A stretch of 28,727 nucleotides of DNA, taken from an uncultured Bacteroidales bacterium. GTDB lineage: Bacteria > Bacteroidota > Bacteroidia > Bacteroidales > Paludibacteraceae. Numbering within the stretch: position 1 is the stretch's first letter; each line of letters begins with the position of its first letter. The position numbers and the translations under genes are program-made. Positions 17,441 through 25,454 of the stretch are shown in pieces. The DNA is taken from assembly GCA_946184195.1 (NCBI GenBank), contig CAMHEP010000003.1, positions 1 through 28,727 of the forward strand, read 5' to 3'. Under the pieces are notes generated by a model. It saw nothing but the letters and a program-made list of their open reading frames with translations. It did not search any database and was not told the origin of the DNA.

Positions 17441-18697
17441 TTATTTCTCTATACCGAGCAGCTCAACCTCGAAGATGAGTGCAGAATACGGAGGAATAGA
17501 ACCAGCTTCGCGAGCACCGTAGGCAAGTTCTTGCGGAATAAAGAAGCGGAATTTACTGCCGACGGGCATGAGTTGTACGCCTTCGGTCCATCCGGGGATG
17601 ACCTGATTGAGTGCGAAGACAATAGGCTCACCGCGGTCCACGCTGCTATCGAAGACGGTACCGTCGATGAGGGTACCATGATAGTGTACCTTCACACGGT
17701 CGGTAGCGGCGGGTTTAGCGCCCTTGCCCATGGTGAGCACTTCATATTGGAGTCCGCTCTCGGTTACGTGTACACCCTCTTTGAGTTTGTTGGCCTCCAG
17801 GAACTGCTCGCCTTGCTCCTTCACGTTGCCGTATTTAAGGAAGTTGATGGTGGACTGGATATACTGTCCTGCCTGCTCGCCGGTCATGAGTTCGTCAAAG
17901 CCGTACATACCGTTGATGAAACCTTGTTTGATAAGCTCGTAGTCGGTAGTGAGCGAGGACTCACCGAGAAGGCCGTTAGCACTTTGCTCCTTGATATTCT
18001 TACCAATTTGCTCGCCCATGCCAACCAGTTGCGGGTTCTTAACGCCGGATTTGAGACCTTTGTTGATTTGCTTGATAAGGTCCTTGACCATAGTATGGTC
18101 GCTATCGTTCTGGAGGACATACTTGCGTATCTCGTCGCCGTTCATGAGTCCGAAAGCATAGTTGAGACTATCGTTTTCGTTCTTGAGGGTGATTGCCTTG
18201 ACCTCGGACGGACATTTGCCTGTTTTTGCTTTAGCTGCTTCTGTTTGCTCTTCAGCGGTACGAGAAGCGCGGTAAGCAGTCTGGAAATAGTCGCGTGCGG
18301 CATCAGCTTTCATGACGATGGTGTCACCATTGAGTCCGTTAACCAGTCCTTGGAAGAAGACCGGCTCGTTCATTGCCCAGGCTTTGTTGTCAGCCAGACC
18401 GGTTTTCTCGCTATGCTTGATAGCCTGACCGATATTTTTGCCGACAGACTCCACCTCGGATAATTCTTCCACTTTGCCGTTGAACCCACGGTCCATAGCA
18501 TCGATAAACTCGGCGATGACAGCGTCGCTGCTATCTTGCTGCAGGTACATCATCTTGATTTGCGAACCGTTCACCATACCGAGGGCATAGTTCATGGAGT
18601 CGCTCTGTCCTGCAAGTTCTACTTTCTTAGCGGTGTAAGTGTTCCCGCATGATATCATTGCCAAGGCGGCAATGACGAGAAAAGACATTTTTTTCAT
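17441..18697 (-). CDS. FKBP-type peptidyl-prolyl isomerase lipoprotein with duplicated N-domain
   Basis: The 418-aa protein has a lipoprotein signal (AMISC, Cys17). It then carries two copies of the FKBP N-terminal helical dimerisation domain (about 33-145, starting SDSMNYALGMVNG, and about 176-290, starting NDSLNYAFGLMNG), and a C-terminal FKBP domain (about 315-417). The FKBP domain has the usual VHYHGTLIDGTVFDSS (337-352), VIPGWTEGVQLM (366-377) and GSIPPYSALIFEVELL segments. It should catalyse prolyl cis-trans isomerisation and assist folding in the periplasm or at a membrane surface, like Mip/FkpA proteins. Those normally have a single N-domain, so the duplication is unusual. It is separated from the upstream FKBP gene by 119 bp containing an 11-bp repeat array. 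Confidence 0.92.
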   Translation of the reverse strand: MKKMSFLVIAALAMISCGNTYTAKKVELAGQSDSMNYALGMVNGSQIKMMYLQQDSSDAVIAEFIDAMDRGFNGKVEELSEVESVGKNIGQAIKHSEKTGLADNKAWAMNEPVFFQGLVNGLNGDTIVMKADAARDYFQTAYRASRTAEEQTEAAKAKTGKCPSEVKAITLKNENDSLNYAFGLMNGDEIRKYVLQNDSDHTMVKDLIKQINKGLKSGVKNPQLVGMGEQIGKNIKEQSANGLLGESSLTTDYELIKQGFINGMYGFDELMTGEQAGQYIQSTINFLKYGNVKEQGEQFLEANKLKEGVHVTESGLQYEVLTMGKGAKPAATDRVKVHYHGTLIDGTVFDSSVDRGEPIVFALNQVIPGWTEGVQLMPVGSKFRFFIPQELAYGAREAGSIPPYSALIFEVELLGIEK

Positions 18698-18770
18698 TTT
18701 TCAGTTTCTTTTATTAAGGGTTTGTTTTGTTACCACATGGTAGCTCCCGTACCTCTCTGTAACAGGATGC

Positions 18771-18806
18771 TTATGTTACGTTTATGTTACGTTTATGTTA
18801 CGTTTA
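18771..18806 (-). repeat. Three perfect 11-bp tandem repeats downstream of the short FKBP gene
   Basis: On the + strand TTATGTTACGT occurs three times without mismatch (18771-18781, 18782-18792, 18793-18803) and the next three bases begin a fourth copy. The array ends about 10 bp from the stop codon of the 170-aa FKBP gene (18817), so it lies in that gene's 3' region. The rest of the 119-bp gap (18698-18770) shows only a weak short palindrome (TACCATGTGGTA, near 18731-18742) and no clear promoter. Confidence 0.9.
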
Positions 18807-18816
18807 AGCTGGGTAT

Positions 18817-19329
18817 TTACTCTATGCCTAACAATTCTACGGTGAAGATTAGCGCGGCGTAGGGCGGAATGCTGCCCCCGGCACCTTGTGCGCCATATCC
18901 CAATTCGTAGGGGATGTAGAGTTTGTACTTACTGCCTACAGACATGAGTTGCAGACCTTCTGTCCAACCTTTGATGACCTGATTGAGGGCAAAAGTGATG
19001 GACTGTCCGCGCTTATAACTGCTATCAAAGACCGTGCCATCGATGAGTGTACCCTCGTAATGCACCCGCACCGTGTCGGTAGCTTTGGGTTTCTGACCGA
19101 GAGTCTGTTCGATGACCTCGTATTGCAGCCCGCTGGCGGTGGTTTTTACTTCGGGACGTTTGGTGTTCTCGGCGAGGAAACGCTCACCTTCTTCTTTCGC
19201 TTTAACGCTTGCCTGCATGACGAAGTCAATACCTTGTTTGAACTCGTCGTAGTTGAGCTCTTTCTGTCCGTATTGCATCAGATATTGTGCTACGGATGTA
19301 CCTAATTGGAATGATAAACTGTTGTTCAT
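18817..19329 (-). CDS. Short FKBP-type peptidyl-prolyl isomerase without signal peptide
   Basis: The 170-aa protein has a brief helical N-terminal segment (about 1-60, residue of the FKBP_N domain) and a full FKBP domain (about 68-170) with VHYEGTLIDGTVFDSS, VIKGWTEGLQLM and GGSIPPYAALIFTVELLGIE. The FKBP domain is very similar to that of the lipoprotein paralogue at 17441-18697. No signal peptide or lipobox is seen, so it is probably cytoplasmic. The start codon overlaps the ribE stop as TAATG, which supports this start and indicates translational coupling. Its N-terminal domain looks shorter than in most homologues. Confidence 0.9.
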   Translation of the reverse strand: MNNSLSFQLGTSVAQYLMQYGQKELNYDEFKQGIDFVMQASVKAKEEGERFLAENTKRPEVKTTASGLQYEVIEQTLGQKPKATDTVRVHYEGTLIDGTVFDSSYKRGQSITFALNQVIKGWTEGLQLMSVGSKYKLYIPYELGYGAQGAGGSIPPYAALIFTVELLGIE

Positions 19330-19961
19330 TATGATAGTTGTTTTAAGTATTTTGCGTAATTGGCAATATATTTACCGAGAATGTCGAACTCGAGGTTGAC
19401 GATTGTTCCCACTTGGAAGAAGCGGAAGTTGGTATTCTCGTGGGTATAGGGTATGATGCACACGCTGACATATCCCTTATCGCCTATGACATCGGGTTCG
19501 CAAACGGTAAGGCTGACGCCGTTGATGCAGACGGAGCCTTTGTCGACGCAGAAGTAGCCACGCTCAATCATCTCCGGCGAGGCTTGATATTCAAAGCGAT
19601 AATACCAGCTGCCATCTGTCTCACGCGCCTCGATACAGCGTGCCGTTTGGTCGACATGTCCTTGTACGATATGTCCGTCCAGTCGTCCGTTGGTGAGCAT
19701 GCTGCGCTCCACGTTGACGTGGTCGCCCACTTGGAGCAGTCCGAGGTTACTGCGTCGCAGACTCTCCTCCATGACGGTGACAGTATATTCTTTCTTAGCC
19801 TTGTCCAACTTGACGACAGTAAGGCATACGCCGTTATGCGCTACCGACTGGTCGATAGTGAGTTCATCGGCAAAGGGACAAGTGAAAGTGAAGTGGATGT
19901 TGGTTTGGTCGTGCTCCACAGCAACGACTTTAGCCATTGTTTCTACGATACCTGAAAACAT
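19329..19961 (-). CDS. ribE: Riboflavin synthase, alpha chain
   Basis: The 210-aa protein begins with the family hallmark MFSGIVE and contains two lumazine-binding barrel repeats (about 1-95 and 96-195). The first has NGVCLTVV with Cys46 in the catalytic position; the second has INGVSLTV (147-154). LDGHIVQGHVD (95-104) opens the second repeat. It dismutates two 6,7-dimethyl-8-ribityllumazine molecules to riboflavin and the pyrimidine precursor. The start overlaps the end of the flippase gene by 32 nt, and the stop overlaps the FKBP start (TAATG). No other rib genes are in the window. The gene is named ribE or ribC in different species. Confidence 0.96.
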   Translation of the reverse strand: MFSGIVETMAKVVAVEHDQTNIHFTFTCPFADELTIDQSVAHNGVCLTVVKLDKAKKEYTVTVMEESLRRSNLGLLQVGDHVNVERSMLTNGRLDGHIVQGHVDQTARCIEARETDGSWYYRFEYQASPEMIERGYFCVDKGSVCINGVSLTVCEPDVIGDKGYVSVCIIPYTHENTNFRFFQVGTIVNLEFDILGKYIANYAKYLKQLS

Positions 19962-21417
19962 TGAAGTCGAATTTTATAAAGATTACACAATAGACAAAAA
20001 GGAGTATGGTACCGAATGCCATCTTCGTCCAATCGGACATCGGAAGAAGATACGGTACGAGATAATAAACCGTCAGAAGTGCGATGATGAGGAGTGTATA
20101 GAGTCCGATACGTCGCATGTCGTAGGGTATGGCGAGGTAGTGCTTGCCAATGACATAACTGAGGGTCATGATGATGAAATAGCAAACCGTAGAGCTTGCG
20201 GCGGAAGCGATATACCCAATCTTGGGTACGAAAAGCGCCTGTAGCACAAAGGTGATGACTACGCCGAGCAGTGAGAACCACGCCCCCCATTGGGTTCGGT
20301 CGGTCAGCTTATACCAGAAAGACAGGTTGAAGTAAATACCTTGGAAGATATAGGTCCACAGCACGATGGGAACGATGATGAGTCCTTCCCAATACCCTGG
20401 AGCAATGATGAACTTCAAGAGGTCGAGATAGACGACCATGCCTAATAATATAAGGTAGGAAAAAAGGATATAATACTTCATGGCATCGGCATATGCCTCG
20501 ACGGACTTGCGGTCCTTGTGCTTGGCGAAGACAAACGGTTCGTAGGCATAACGGAAAGCCTGTGTGAACATCATCATCACCATCGCCACCTTGAAGCACG
20601 CGCCGTAGATACCGAGTTGTGTCTGCGCATCCTCTCCGCTATAGAAGAAGGGGAAGAGAATACGGTCGAGCGTCTGGTTCATGATACCGCACACTCCAAG
20701 CACGAGCAGCGGCAGCGAGTAACGCAGCATCTGTTTGAGCACCTGCCACGAGAAATGGTACCGTTCTGCTACGACGGTAGGCAGCAAGCATAGGGTCTGA
20801 ATACCGGTAGCAAGGATATTTGCCACGAAGACATAGCCCACACCGTAGCCCGGGTCGTACCAACTGCTGATGATAGGACTCTGCTGCCAGAGTGGACAGA
20901 GTATGAGGAAGAAGATATTAAATCCGATATTGAGGAAGACAAACAGCAGTTTGAGCGCAGCGAAGAGAAGCGGTCGACGCTGATACCGAAGGTATGCAAA
21001 CGGAATACATGCAAAGGCATCAATAGCCACCGTCACTCCGAGCAAGGAGATAAACTCCCGGTGGTCGGGATAGCCGAGGGCTCGGGCTATCGGTGCGGCA
21101 AAGACACAGCATACCAGTCCAAAGATAAAAGACGTGACGAACAGGCAGGTCATCGCTGTGGTATAGACGGTGGCAGCATCTTCGCCCTCTTTGTTGGCAA
21201 AGCGGAAGAATCCTGTCTCCATGCCATAGGTAAGGATGACGAGCAGTAAAGCAGTCCACGCATAGAGATTGGTGACTATGCCATAGTCTGCCTGCTGTGC
21301 CAGCACATAGGTATAGAGCGGCACCAACAGCCAGTTGAGAAACTTGCCGATAATGGACGAGAGTCCATAGATAGCGGTTTCCTTCGCCAATATCTTCATT
21401 TGCGTTGCATTATTCAT
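19930..21417 (-). CDS. Oligosaccharide/polysaccharide flippase (MOP superfamily)
   Basis: Start chosen at MNNATQMKILAKETAIYG (ATG at 21417), giving 495 aa; this ATG lies within the rsmI end (8-nt overlap, GATGAATAA). MKILAKETAIYG at 21399 is an alternative start. The protein has about 12-14 hydrophobic segments and reads as a Wzx-like exporter: KETAIYGLSSIIGKFLNW and VPLYTYVLAQQADYGIV at the N-terminus, ETGFFRFANK and LGYPDHREFI after. It would flip a lipid-linked saccharide across the inner membrane. No sugar-biosynthesis genes are nearby. The close relation to rsmI and ribE on the same transcript may be chance, or may mark a housekeeping envelope glycan. Confidence 0.85.
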   Translation of the reverse strand: MNNATQMKILAKETAIYGLSSIIGKFLNWLLVPLYTYVLAQQADYGIVTNLYAWTALLLVILTYGMETGFFRFANKEGEDAATVYTTAMTCLFVTSFIFGLVCCVFAAPIARALGYPDHREFISLLGVTVAIDAFACIPFAYLRYQRRPLLFAALKLLFVFLNIGFNIFFLILCPLWQQSPIISSWYDPGYGVGYVFVANILATGIQTLCLLPTVVAERYHFSWQVLKQMLRYSLPLLVLGVCGIMNQTLDRILFPFFYSGEDAQTQLGIYGACFKVAMVMMMFTQAFRYAYEPFVFAKHKDRKSVEAYADAMKYYILFSYLILLGMVVYLDLLKFIIAPGYWEGLIIVPIVLWTYIFQGIYFNLSFWYKLTDRTQWGAWFSLLGVVITFVLQALFVPKIGYIASAASSTVCYFIIMTLSYVIGKHYLAIPYDMRRIGLYTLLIIALLTVYYLVPYLLPMSDWTKMAFGTILLFVYCVIFIKFDFNVFRYRRNNG

Positions 21418-22081
21418 CCGATTTTCCTTCCACAATAATGACTATCTCCCCTTTAGCGGGATTCTGTTTGTAGTATTCAATGAGTTCGGTGAGTGTCCCG
21501 CGTTGGGTGTCTTCAAACTTCTTGCTTATCTCGCGGCTGACGGAAGCACGTCGTTCCGTGCCACATGCTTCAGCGAGTTGTTCCAGCGTCTTCTGCAGCC
21601 GGAAGGGCGACTCGTAGATAATGAAAGTATGTGTGAGTTCGCTGAGCCCCCGGAGTCGTGTCTGCCGTCCTTTTTTCTGTGGCAGGAACCCCTCGAAATA
21701 GAAACGGTCGCAGGGAAGCGCCGAGTCCACTAAGGCAGGTACAAAAGCCGTAGCTCCTGGGAGACACTGCACCTCCACACCCCTCTCGACACAGGCTCTG
21801 ACGAGCATGAAGCCGGGATCGCTGATGCCGGGTGTTCCGGCATCGCTGATAAGAGCCACCTGCATGCCGCCACGAATACGCTCTGCCATCTCGTCAGAGG
21901 TCTGGTGTTCGTTGAACTTATGGTGACTCTTGAGCGGCGTATGGATGTCGTAGTGCTTGAGTAGCACAGACGAGGTACGCGTATCTTCCGCGAGGATAAG
22001 GTCCGACTCTTTGAGGATACGCAGCGCACGGAGAGTGATATCCTCCATGTTGCCCACCGGTGTAGGAACGACGTAAAGCAT
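21410..22081 (-). CDS. rsmI: 16S rRNA (cytidine(1402)-2'-O)-methyltransferase
   Basis: Start set at MLYVVPTPVGNMEDIT (ATG 22081-22079), one base after the stop of the coiled-coil gene (TGACATG); this gives 223 aa, normal for RsmI. The sequence has the tetrapyrrole-methylase-like fold signatures: VPTPVGNMEDITLRA, LAEDTRTS, LISDAGTPGISDPG and LPGATAFVPALV. It transfers a methyl group from S-adenosylmethionine to the 2'-OH of C1402 in 16S rRNA, in the decoding region. The end overlaps the flippase start. Confidence 0.96.
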   Translation of the reverse strand: MLYVVPTPVGNMEDITLRALRILKESDLILAEDTRTSSVLLKHYDIHTPLKSHHKFNEHQTSDEMAERIRGGMQVALISDAGTPGISDPGFMLVRACVERGVEVQCLPGATAFVPALVDSALPCDRFYFEGFLPQKKGRQTRLRGLSELTHTFIIYESPFRLQKTLEQLAEACGTERRASVSREISKKFEDTQRGTLTELIEYYKQNPAKGEIVIIVEGKSDE

Positions 22082-22082
22082 G

Positions 22083-22838
22083 TCAGCTGAATCGTCGGTG
22101 TAAAACGTTAATAAACAGTTCGTAGGTGGACGATTGCTTGTCCCAATCGAAATGCTTGTCAATATAGGCGAGCGCATCGTCCAACGAGATGAGGTGATCC
22201 AGTTCGTCGAGCGTTTTCTGCATCAGTTCTCCGTTTTGCCGGAAGAGTTCGCGTTGGAAGAGGAAACGGTCTCCCAACGAGATAGCTTGACGTATCGTTG
22301 TCACGGGTTGCCCGAAGAGACTGGTCTGCTGCGGCTGCGCTTTCTCCTCTTCCACGATAGGTTCGGGCTCTGCGATGGACGGAGCCTCTACCTCCGGCAC
22401 TTCCGTTACCGGCTCTTCTGCTGCGGGCACCGGCTCCTGTTCGGGTTCTGCGATAGGTTCTGCGATGGGCTCTTCAACAGGCTCTTCAACGGGGGCTGCT
22501 GTTTCCGGTTCCTCCGGCTCCTCGTCCTCAACTACTAACTCGACCTCTATTTCGGGTCCTTGTTCATCGTCCTGAGCCGGGATATTGTTCTGCGTGGGCA
22601 CGACACCTCTTGCCTCTATTGCCTCCAATCGCTCTGCCAGGATGGCAATACGTTGTGCCAGCACGACATCATGTTCGGTGTGTGCAGGTTGAGCCTTCTG
22701 CTGCTCGCGGAGTGCAGCCAACTGACTCTCAAGGGCTGTGTTCTTCTCTACGAGCACGGCGTTTTTATCTTCTAAAGCGGCAATGCGAGCTTCGAGACGC
22801 TCGAGGTACTCTGCCAGTTTGATGAATTCGTCTTTCAT
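22083..22838 (-). CDS. Coiled-coil protein with acidic Pro/Glu linker and conserved C-terminal helical domain
   Basis: No established function is recognised for this 251-aa protein. Residues 1-48 and 57-78 form heptad-patterned coiled coils (LAEYLERLEARIAALEDK). Residues 92-170 are a Glu/Pro/Ala-rich low-complexity linker (repeats of the type EPVEEP, EPIAEP). Residues 178-251 look like a folded helical domain (IRQAISLGDRFLFQRELF, LDHLISLDDALAYIDKHFDWD) of a type I recall in Bacteroidales hypothetical proteins. No signal peptide or membrane segment is present, so it is cytoplasmic. It lies 12 nt after the POT transporter and 1 nt before rsmI, so it is probably co-transcribed. A scaffold role is only a guess. 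Confidence 0.8.
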   Translation of the reverse strand: MKDEFIKLAEYLERLEARIAALEDKNAVLVEKNTALESQLAALREQQKAQPAHTEHDVVLAQRIAILAERLEAIEARGVVPTQNNIPAQDDEQGPEIEVELVVEDEEPEEPETAAPVEEPVEEPIAEPIAEPEQEPVPAAEEPVTEVPEVEAPSIAEPEPIVEEEKAQPQQTSLFGQPVTTIRQAISLGDRFLFQRELFRQNGELMQKTLDELDHLISLDDALAYIDKHFDWDKQSSTYELFINVLHRRFS

Positions 22839-22850
22839 ACCTTGTTATTA

Positions 22851-24383
22851 TTATTTAGTTGCATCTTCCAGTTTGCCCATGATGGAGAACATGAATATAG
22901 CTGCTAACAGGCAGACACCCACGAATACGCTCCATACAATCCATAGGGGAATGTCGTTCCATAGGTTACCACCGATGCTGACCAGATAATTACCGATAGC
23001 AGTGGCGACAAACCATCCACCCATCATCATTCCTTTGTATTTAGGAGGAGCCACCTTGCTCACGAAGGATATACCCATCGGGCTGAGCAGCAACTCTCCG
23101 AAGGTGAGGATGAGGTAGGTGAGGATGAGTAGGTTAGCGTTAGCGTAGGTGGGTTCTCCGCTGACTCGTGCCAGTTCTTGTGCGGCAGGAGTAAGCAATC
23201 CGATGCTTCCCACTGCCATAACGACGTATGCCAAGGCTGCTACCACCATGCCGTAAGCAATCTTACGCGGAGCGGAAGGCTCTTTGCCTTTGCGGTTGAG
23301 AGCGCTGAAGATAGCCATGCTGACGGGTGTGAGAGCGACTACGTAGAAAGGATTGAACTGCTGGAAGATAGGTGCCGAGAGAGTAATGCCTTCGGGACTG
23401 ATTTGTGTATATTTCCATGCCAATACTCCACATGCAGCCACTACAGCGCCGGCGCTCCATGCTTTCCCCTTGGCTTCATCGCTCTGGAAGAATCCGAATA
23501 GTCCATAGACGACCACAACGAGCATGACGAGGTTGACAATATCGAATGCCATAGTCTGTATGCCGGTGGAAACAGGATTGACAAACTCGTCGGCAAAGAA
23601 TGTGAGGGTGAGTCCGTTCTGGTGGAACGCCATCCAGAAGAAGAGTACAACAGTGAATACGAGGCAGAGTGCGACGATGCGTTTTTTGGTCTGCTCGGGT
23701 GTCAGTTCCTCTACAGCGGGTGCGTTGCCGTCTTTGTTGACCTGCTTGACACTATTCTCCGTATGCTTGAACCACGGACGGCAGGCATAGTAGATGATGA
23801 TACTGAGGATGAGTGATGCGCACGCCACCATGAAGGCGAAGTGGTAACTGTCGTTCACGCTATATCCCAGCGACTGTTGTGCCCATGCCATAATCTTGAC
23901 GGCAGCAGTGGGTGCGAACATAGCACCGATGTTAATAGCCATATAGAAAAGCGAGAAAGCAGCATCGCGTCGGTCGGCGTATTTGGGGTCGTCGTATAGG
24001 TTACCTACCATCACTTGCAGGTTACCCTTGAACATGCCGGTACCGAACGAGATGAGGACGAGAGCCAGTATCATGACGCTCATGGCTACTCCACCGCCAC
24101 CCAATGGGATGGCTAAGCATACATATCCGAGGAACATGACGACTATACCGATGGTGACACATTTGCCATAGCCAATCTTGTCCGCTATGATACCGCCTAT
24201 GAGAGGCAGGAAATAGACAAACGCCAGGAAAGTTGCGTAGATTTGTCCGGCAGCCTCGGCGGGCAGTCCGAAGTTAGCGCGCAGGAAAAGCGCAAAGACG
24301 GCTAACATGGTGTAGTAGCCGAAACGTTCGCCGGTATTAGCCAGCGCGAGGGCAAAGAGCCCTTTGGGTTGATTCTTGAACAT
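22851..24383 (-). CDS. POT/PTR-family proton-dependent peptide transporter
   Basis: The 510-aa protein has about 14 hydrophobic segments and the POT signatures: NTGERFGYY in the first membrane helix (16-24), the helix 2-3 region (LIGGIIADKIGYGKCVTIG), GTGMFKGNLQVMVGNLYDD and FSLFYMAINIGAMFAPTA. Such proteins import di- and tripeptides with protons. The first residue of the canonical ExxERFxYY proton-coupling motif is Asn16 here instead of Glu, as I recall for many Bacteroidota homologues. The gene starts 27 nt after ilvE and ends 12 nt before the coiled-coil gene. Substrate specificity cannot be read from the sequence. Confidence 0.92.
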   Translation of the reverse strand: MFKNQPKGLFALALANTGERFGYYTMLAVFALFLRANFGLPAEAAGQIYATFLAFVYFLPLIGGIIADKIGYGKCVTIGIVVMFLGYVCLAIPLGGGGVAMSVMILALVLISFGTGMFKGNLQVMVGNLYDDPKYADRRDAAFSLFYMAINIGAMFAPTAAVKIMAWAQQSLGYSVNDSYHFAFMVACASLILSIIIYYACRPWFKHTENSVKQVNKDGNAPAVEELTPEQTKKRIVALCLVFTVVLFFWMAFHQNGLTLTFFADEFVNPVSTGIQTMAFDIVNLVMLVVVVYGLFGFFQSDEAKGKAWSAGAVVAACGVLAWKYTQISPEGITLSAPIFQQFNPFYVVALTPVSMAIFSALNRKGKEPSAPRKIAYGMVVAALAYVVMAVGSIGLLTPAAQELARVSGEPTYANANLLILTYLILTFGELLLSPMGISFVSKVAPPKYKGMMMGGWFVATAIGNYLVSIGGNLWNDIPLWIVWSVFVGVCLLAAIFMFSIMGKLEDATK

Positions 24384-24410
24384 AAGTTTGTATATTTTTT
24401 GTTTACGTAG

Positions 24411-25454
24411 TTACCTGTCAATTATTTCGCACCAATGGTGTTTATCTTCGGCACGACCATACTGGATGTCCTGCAGGGCATGGTATAGACCGGAGAGCAC
24501 CGGTCCGGGTTGTTCGCTGATGAAGTATGTCTTGCCCTTGTCGGGGTCGAAGACCTTGTCGATGGGCGATATGACACAGGCAGTGCCGCATGCTGCGGCT
24601 TCGTGCATCTCGCTCAGTTCCTCCAGCGGGATATGCCGGCGTGTCACTTTATACCCTTTCTCCTTTGCCAGCGTCATCAGACTGTCATTCGTGATACTCG
24701 GCAAAATAGCTGAGGAACGAGGAGTCAAGTATTCAATCTCTTTGTACTTGGTACTTTGTCCCTTTGTACCTACTTTGATGCCGATGAAGTTAGCGGCACT
24801 ACATTCGTCGATATACTTATGTTTGGCTGCGTCCAGGAAGATACAGTCCATGCCCATGGCATGTGCGGCTTCGGTGGCTCGGAAGGAGGCAGCGTAGTTA
24901 CCTCCGACCTTGAATTGTCCGGTGCCGAAAGGTGCTGCACGGTCTACATGTCTGTTGACGATGAAGGTGGTGCAGTGGAACTTACCCGGGTAATAGGGTC
25001 CTATGGGCGAGGGTATGACTACAAACTCGAAGTCTTTTCCGGGTCCGACACCTAAGCGCGGTGTGGTACCGATAAGCAACGGACGGAAATAGAGTGTAGC
25101 TCCTGTTTCGTAGGGCGGCAGGTAGTCGATGTTTTTCTCGAGGGCGAGACGTATAGCCTTGCCGAATAGTTCATCCGGCACGGGACACATATAGAGTCCC
25201 TCGGCACTGCGGCGCATACGCTCCGCATTGGCTTGCCAGCGGAAGATACGTATCTTGCCGTCCACGCCACGGAACGCCTTCAGTCCTTCAAAAGCCTCTT
25301 GACCATACTGCAACACCGTAGCGCTGACATGCAGGTGGAGGTATTTATCCTTGGTGGCGTAAGGTTCTTCCCATACGCCGTTATGACAAGCGGAGCGGAC
25401 GATATAGTCCGTTTCGGTGTAATGAAATCCCAATGTACTCCAGTCTATAGCCAT
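24411..25454 (-). CDS. ilvE: Branched-chain amino acid aminotransferase with repeat-encoded insertion
   Basis: This 347-aa protein is a PLP fold-type IV aminotransferase. The PLP lysine is Lys182 in FKVGGNYAASF. Further landmarks are QEAFEGLKAFRG (52-63), LYFRPLLIGT, DECSAANFIGI (216-226), TPRSSAILPSITNDSL (244-259) and CGTACVISPI. It interconverts Leu, Ile and Val with their 2-oxoacids in the cytoplasm. Between ANFIGIKV and YLTPRSS it carries about a dozen extra residues (229-240, TKGQSTKYKEIE region) encoded by 7-bp tandem repeats; homologues I recall have only two or three residues there. Its ATG overlaps the WbqC-like gene by 10 nt, so the two are likely coupled. Confidence 0.94.
   Translation of the reverse strand: MAIDWSTLGFHYTETDYIVRSACHNGVWEEPYATKDKYLHLHVSATVLQYGQEAFEGLKAFRGVDGKIRIFRWQANAERMRRSAEGLYMCPVPDELFGKAIRLALEKNIDYLPPYETGATLYFRPLLIGTTPRLGVGPGKDFEFVVIPSPIGPYYPGKFHCTTFIVNRHVDRAAPFGTGQFKVGGNYAASFRATEAAHAMGMDCIFLDAAKHKYIDECSAANFIGIKVGTKGQSTKYKEIEYLTPRSSAILPSITNDSLMTLAKEKGYKVTRRHIPLEELSEMHEAAACGTACVISPIDKVFDPDKGKTYFISEQPGPVLSGLYHALQDIQYGRAEDKHHWCEIIDR
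24738..24776 (-). repeat. 7-bp tandem repeats inside ilvE
   Basis: On the + strand the units TACTTGG (24744-24750), TACTTTG (24751-24757), TCCCTTTG (24758-24765) and TACCTACTTTG (24766-24776) follow a leading CTTTG. They are diverged copies of the 7-bp repeat seen at 27421-27445 and 28200-28225. The array is in frame within ilvE and encodes residues about 227-237. Confidence 0.75.

Noticed and set aside
17372..18463. A long + strand frame of 363 codons opposite the lipoprotein FKBP gene
   Set aside because: The - strand encodes an unmistakable FKBP protein; the + strand frame is a long antisense shadow without a plausible start context or domain.
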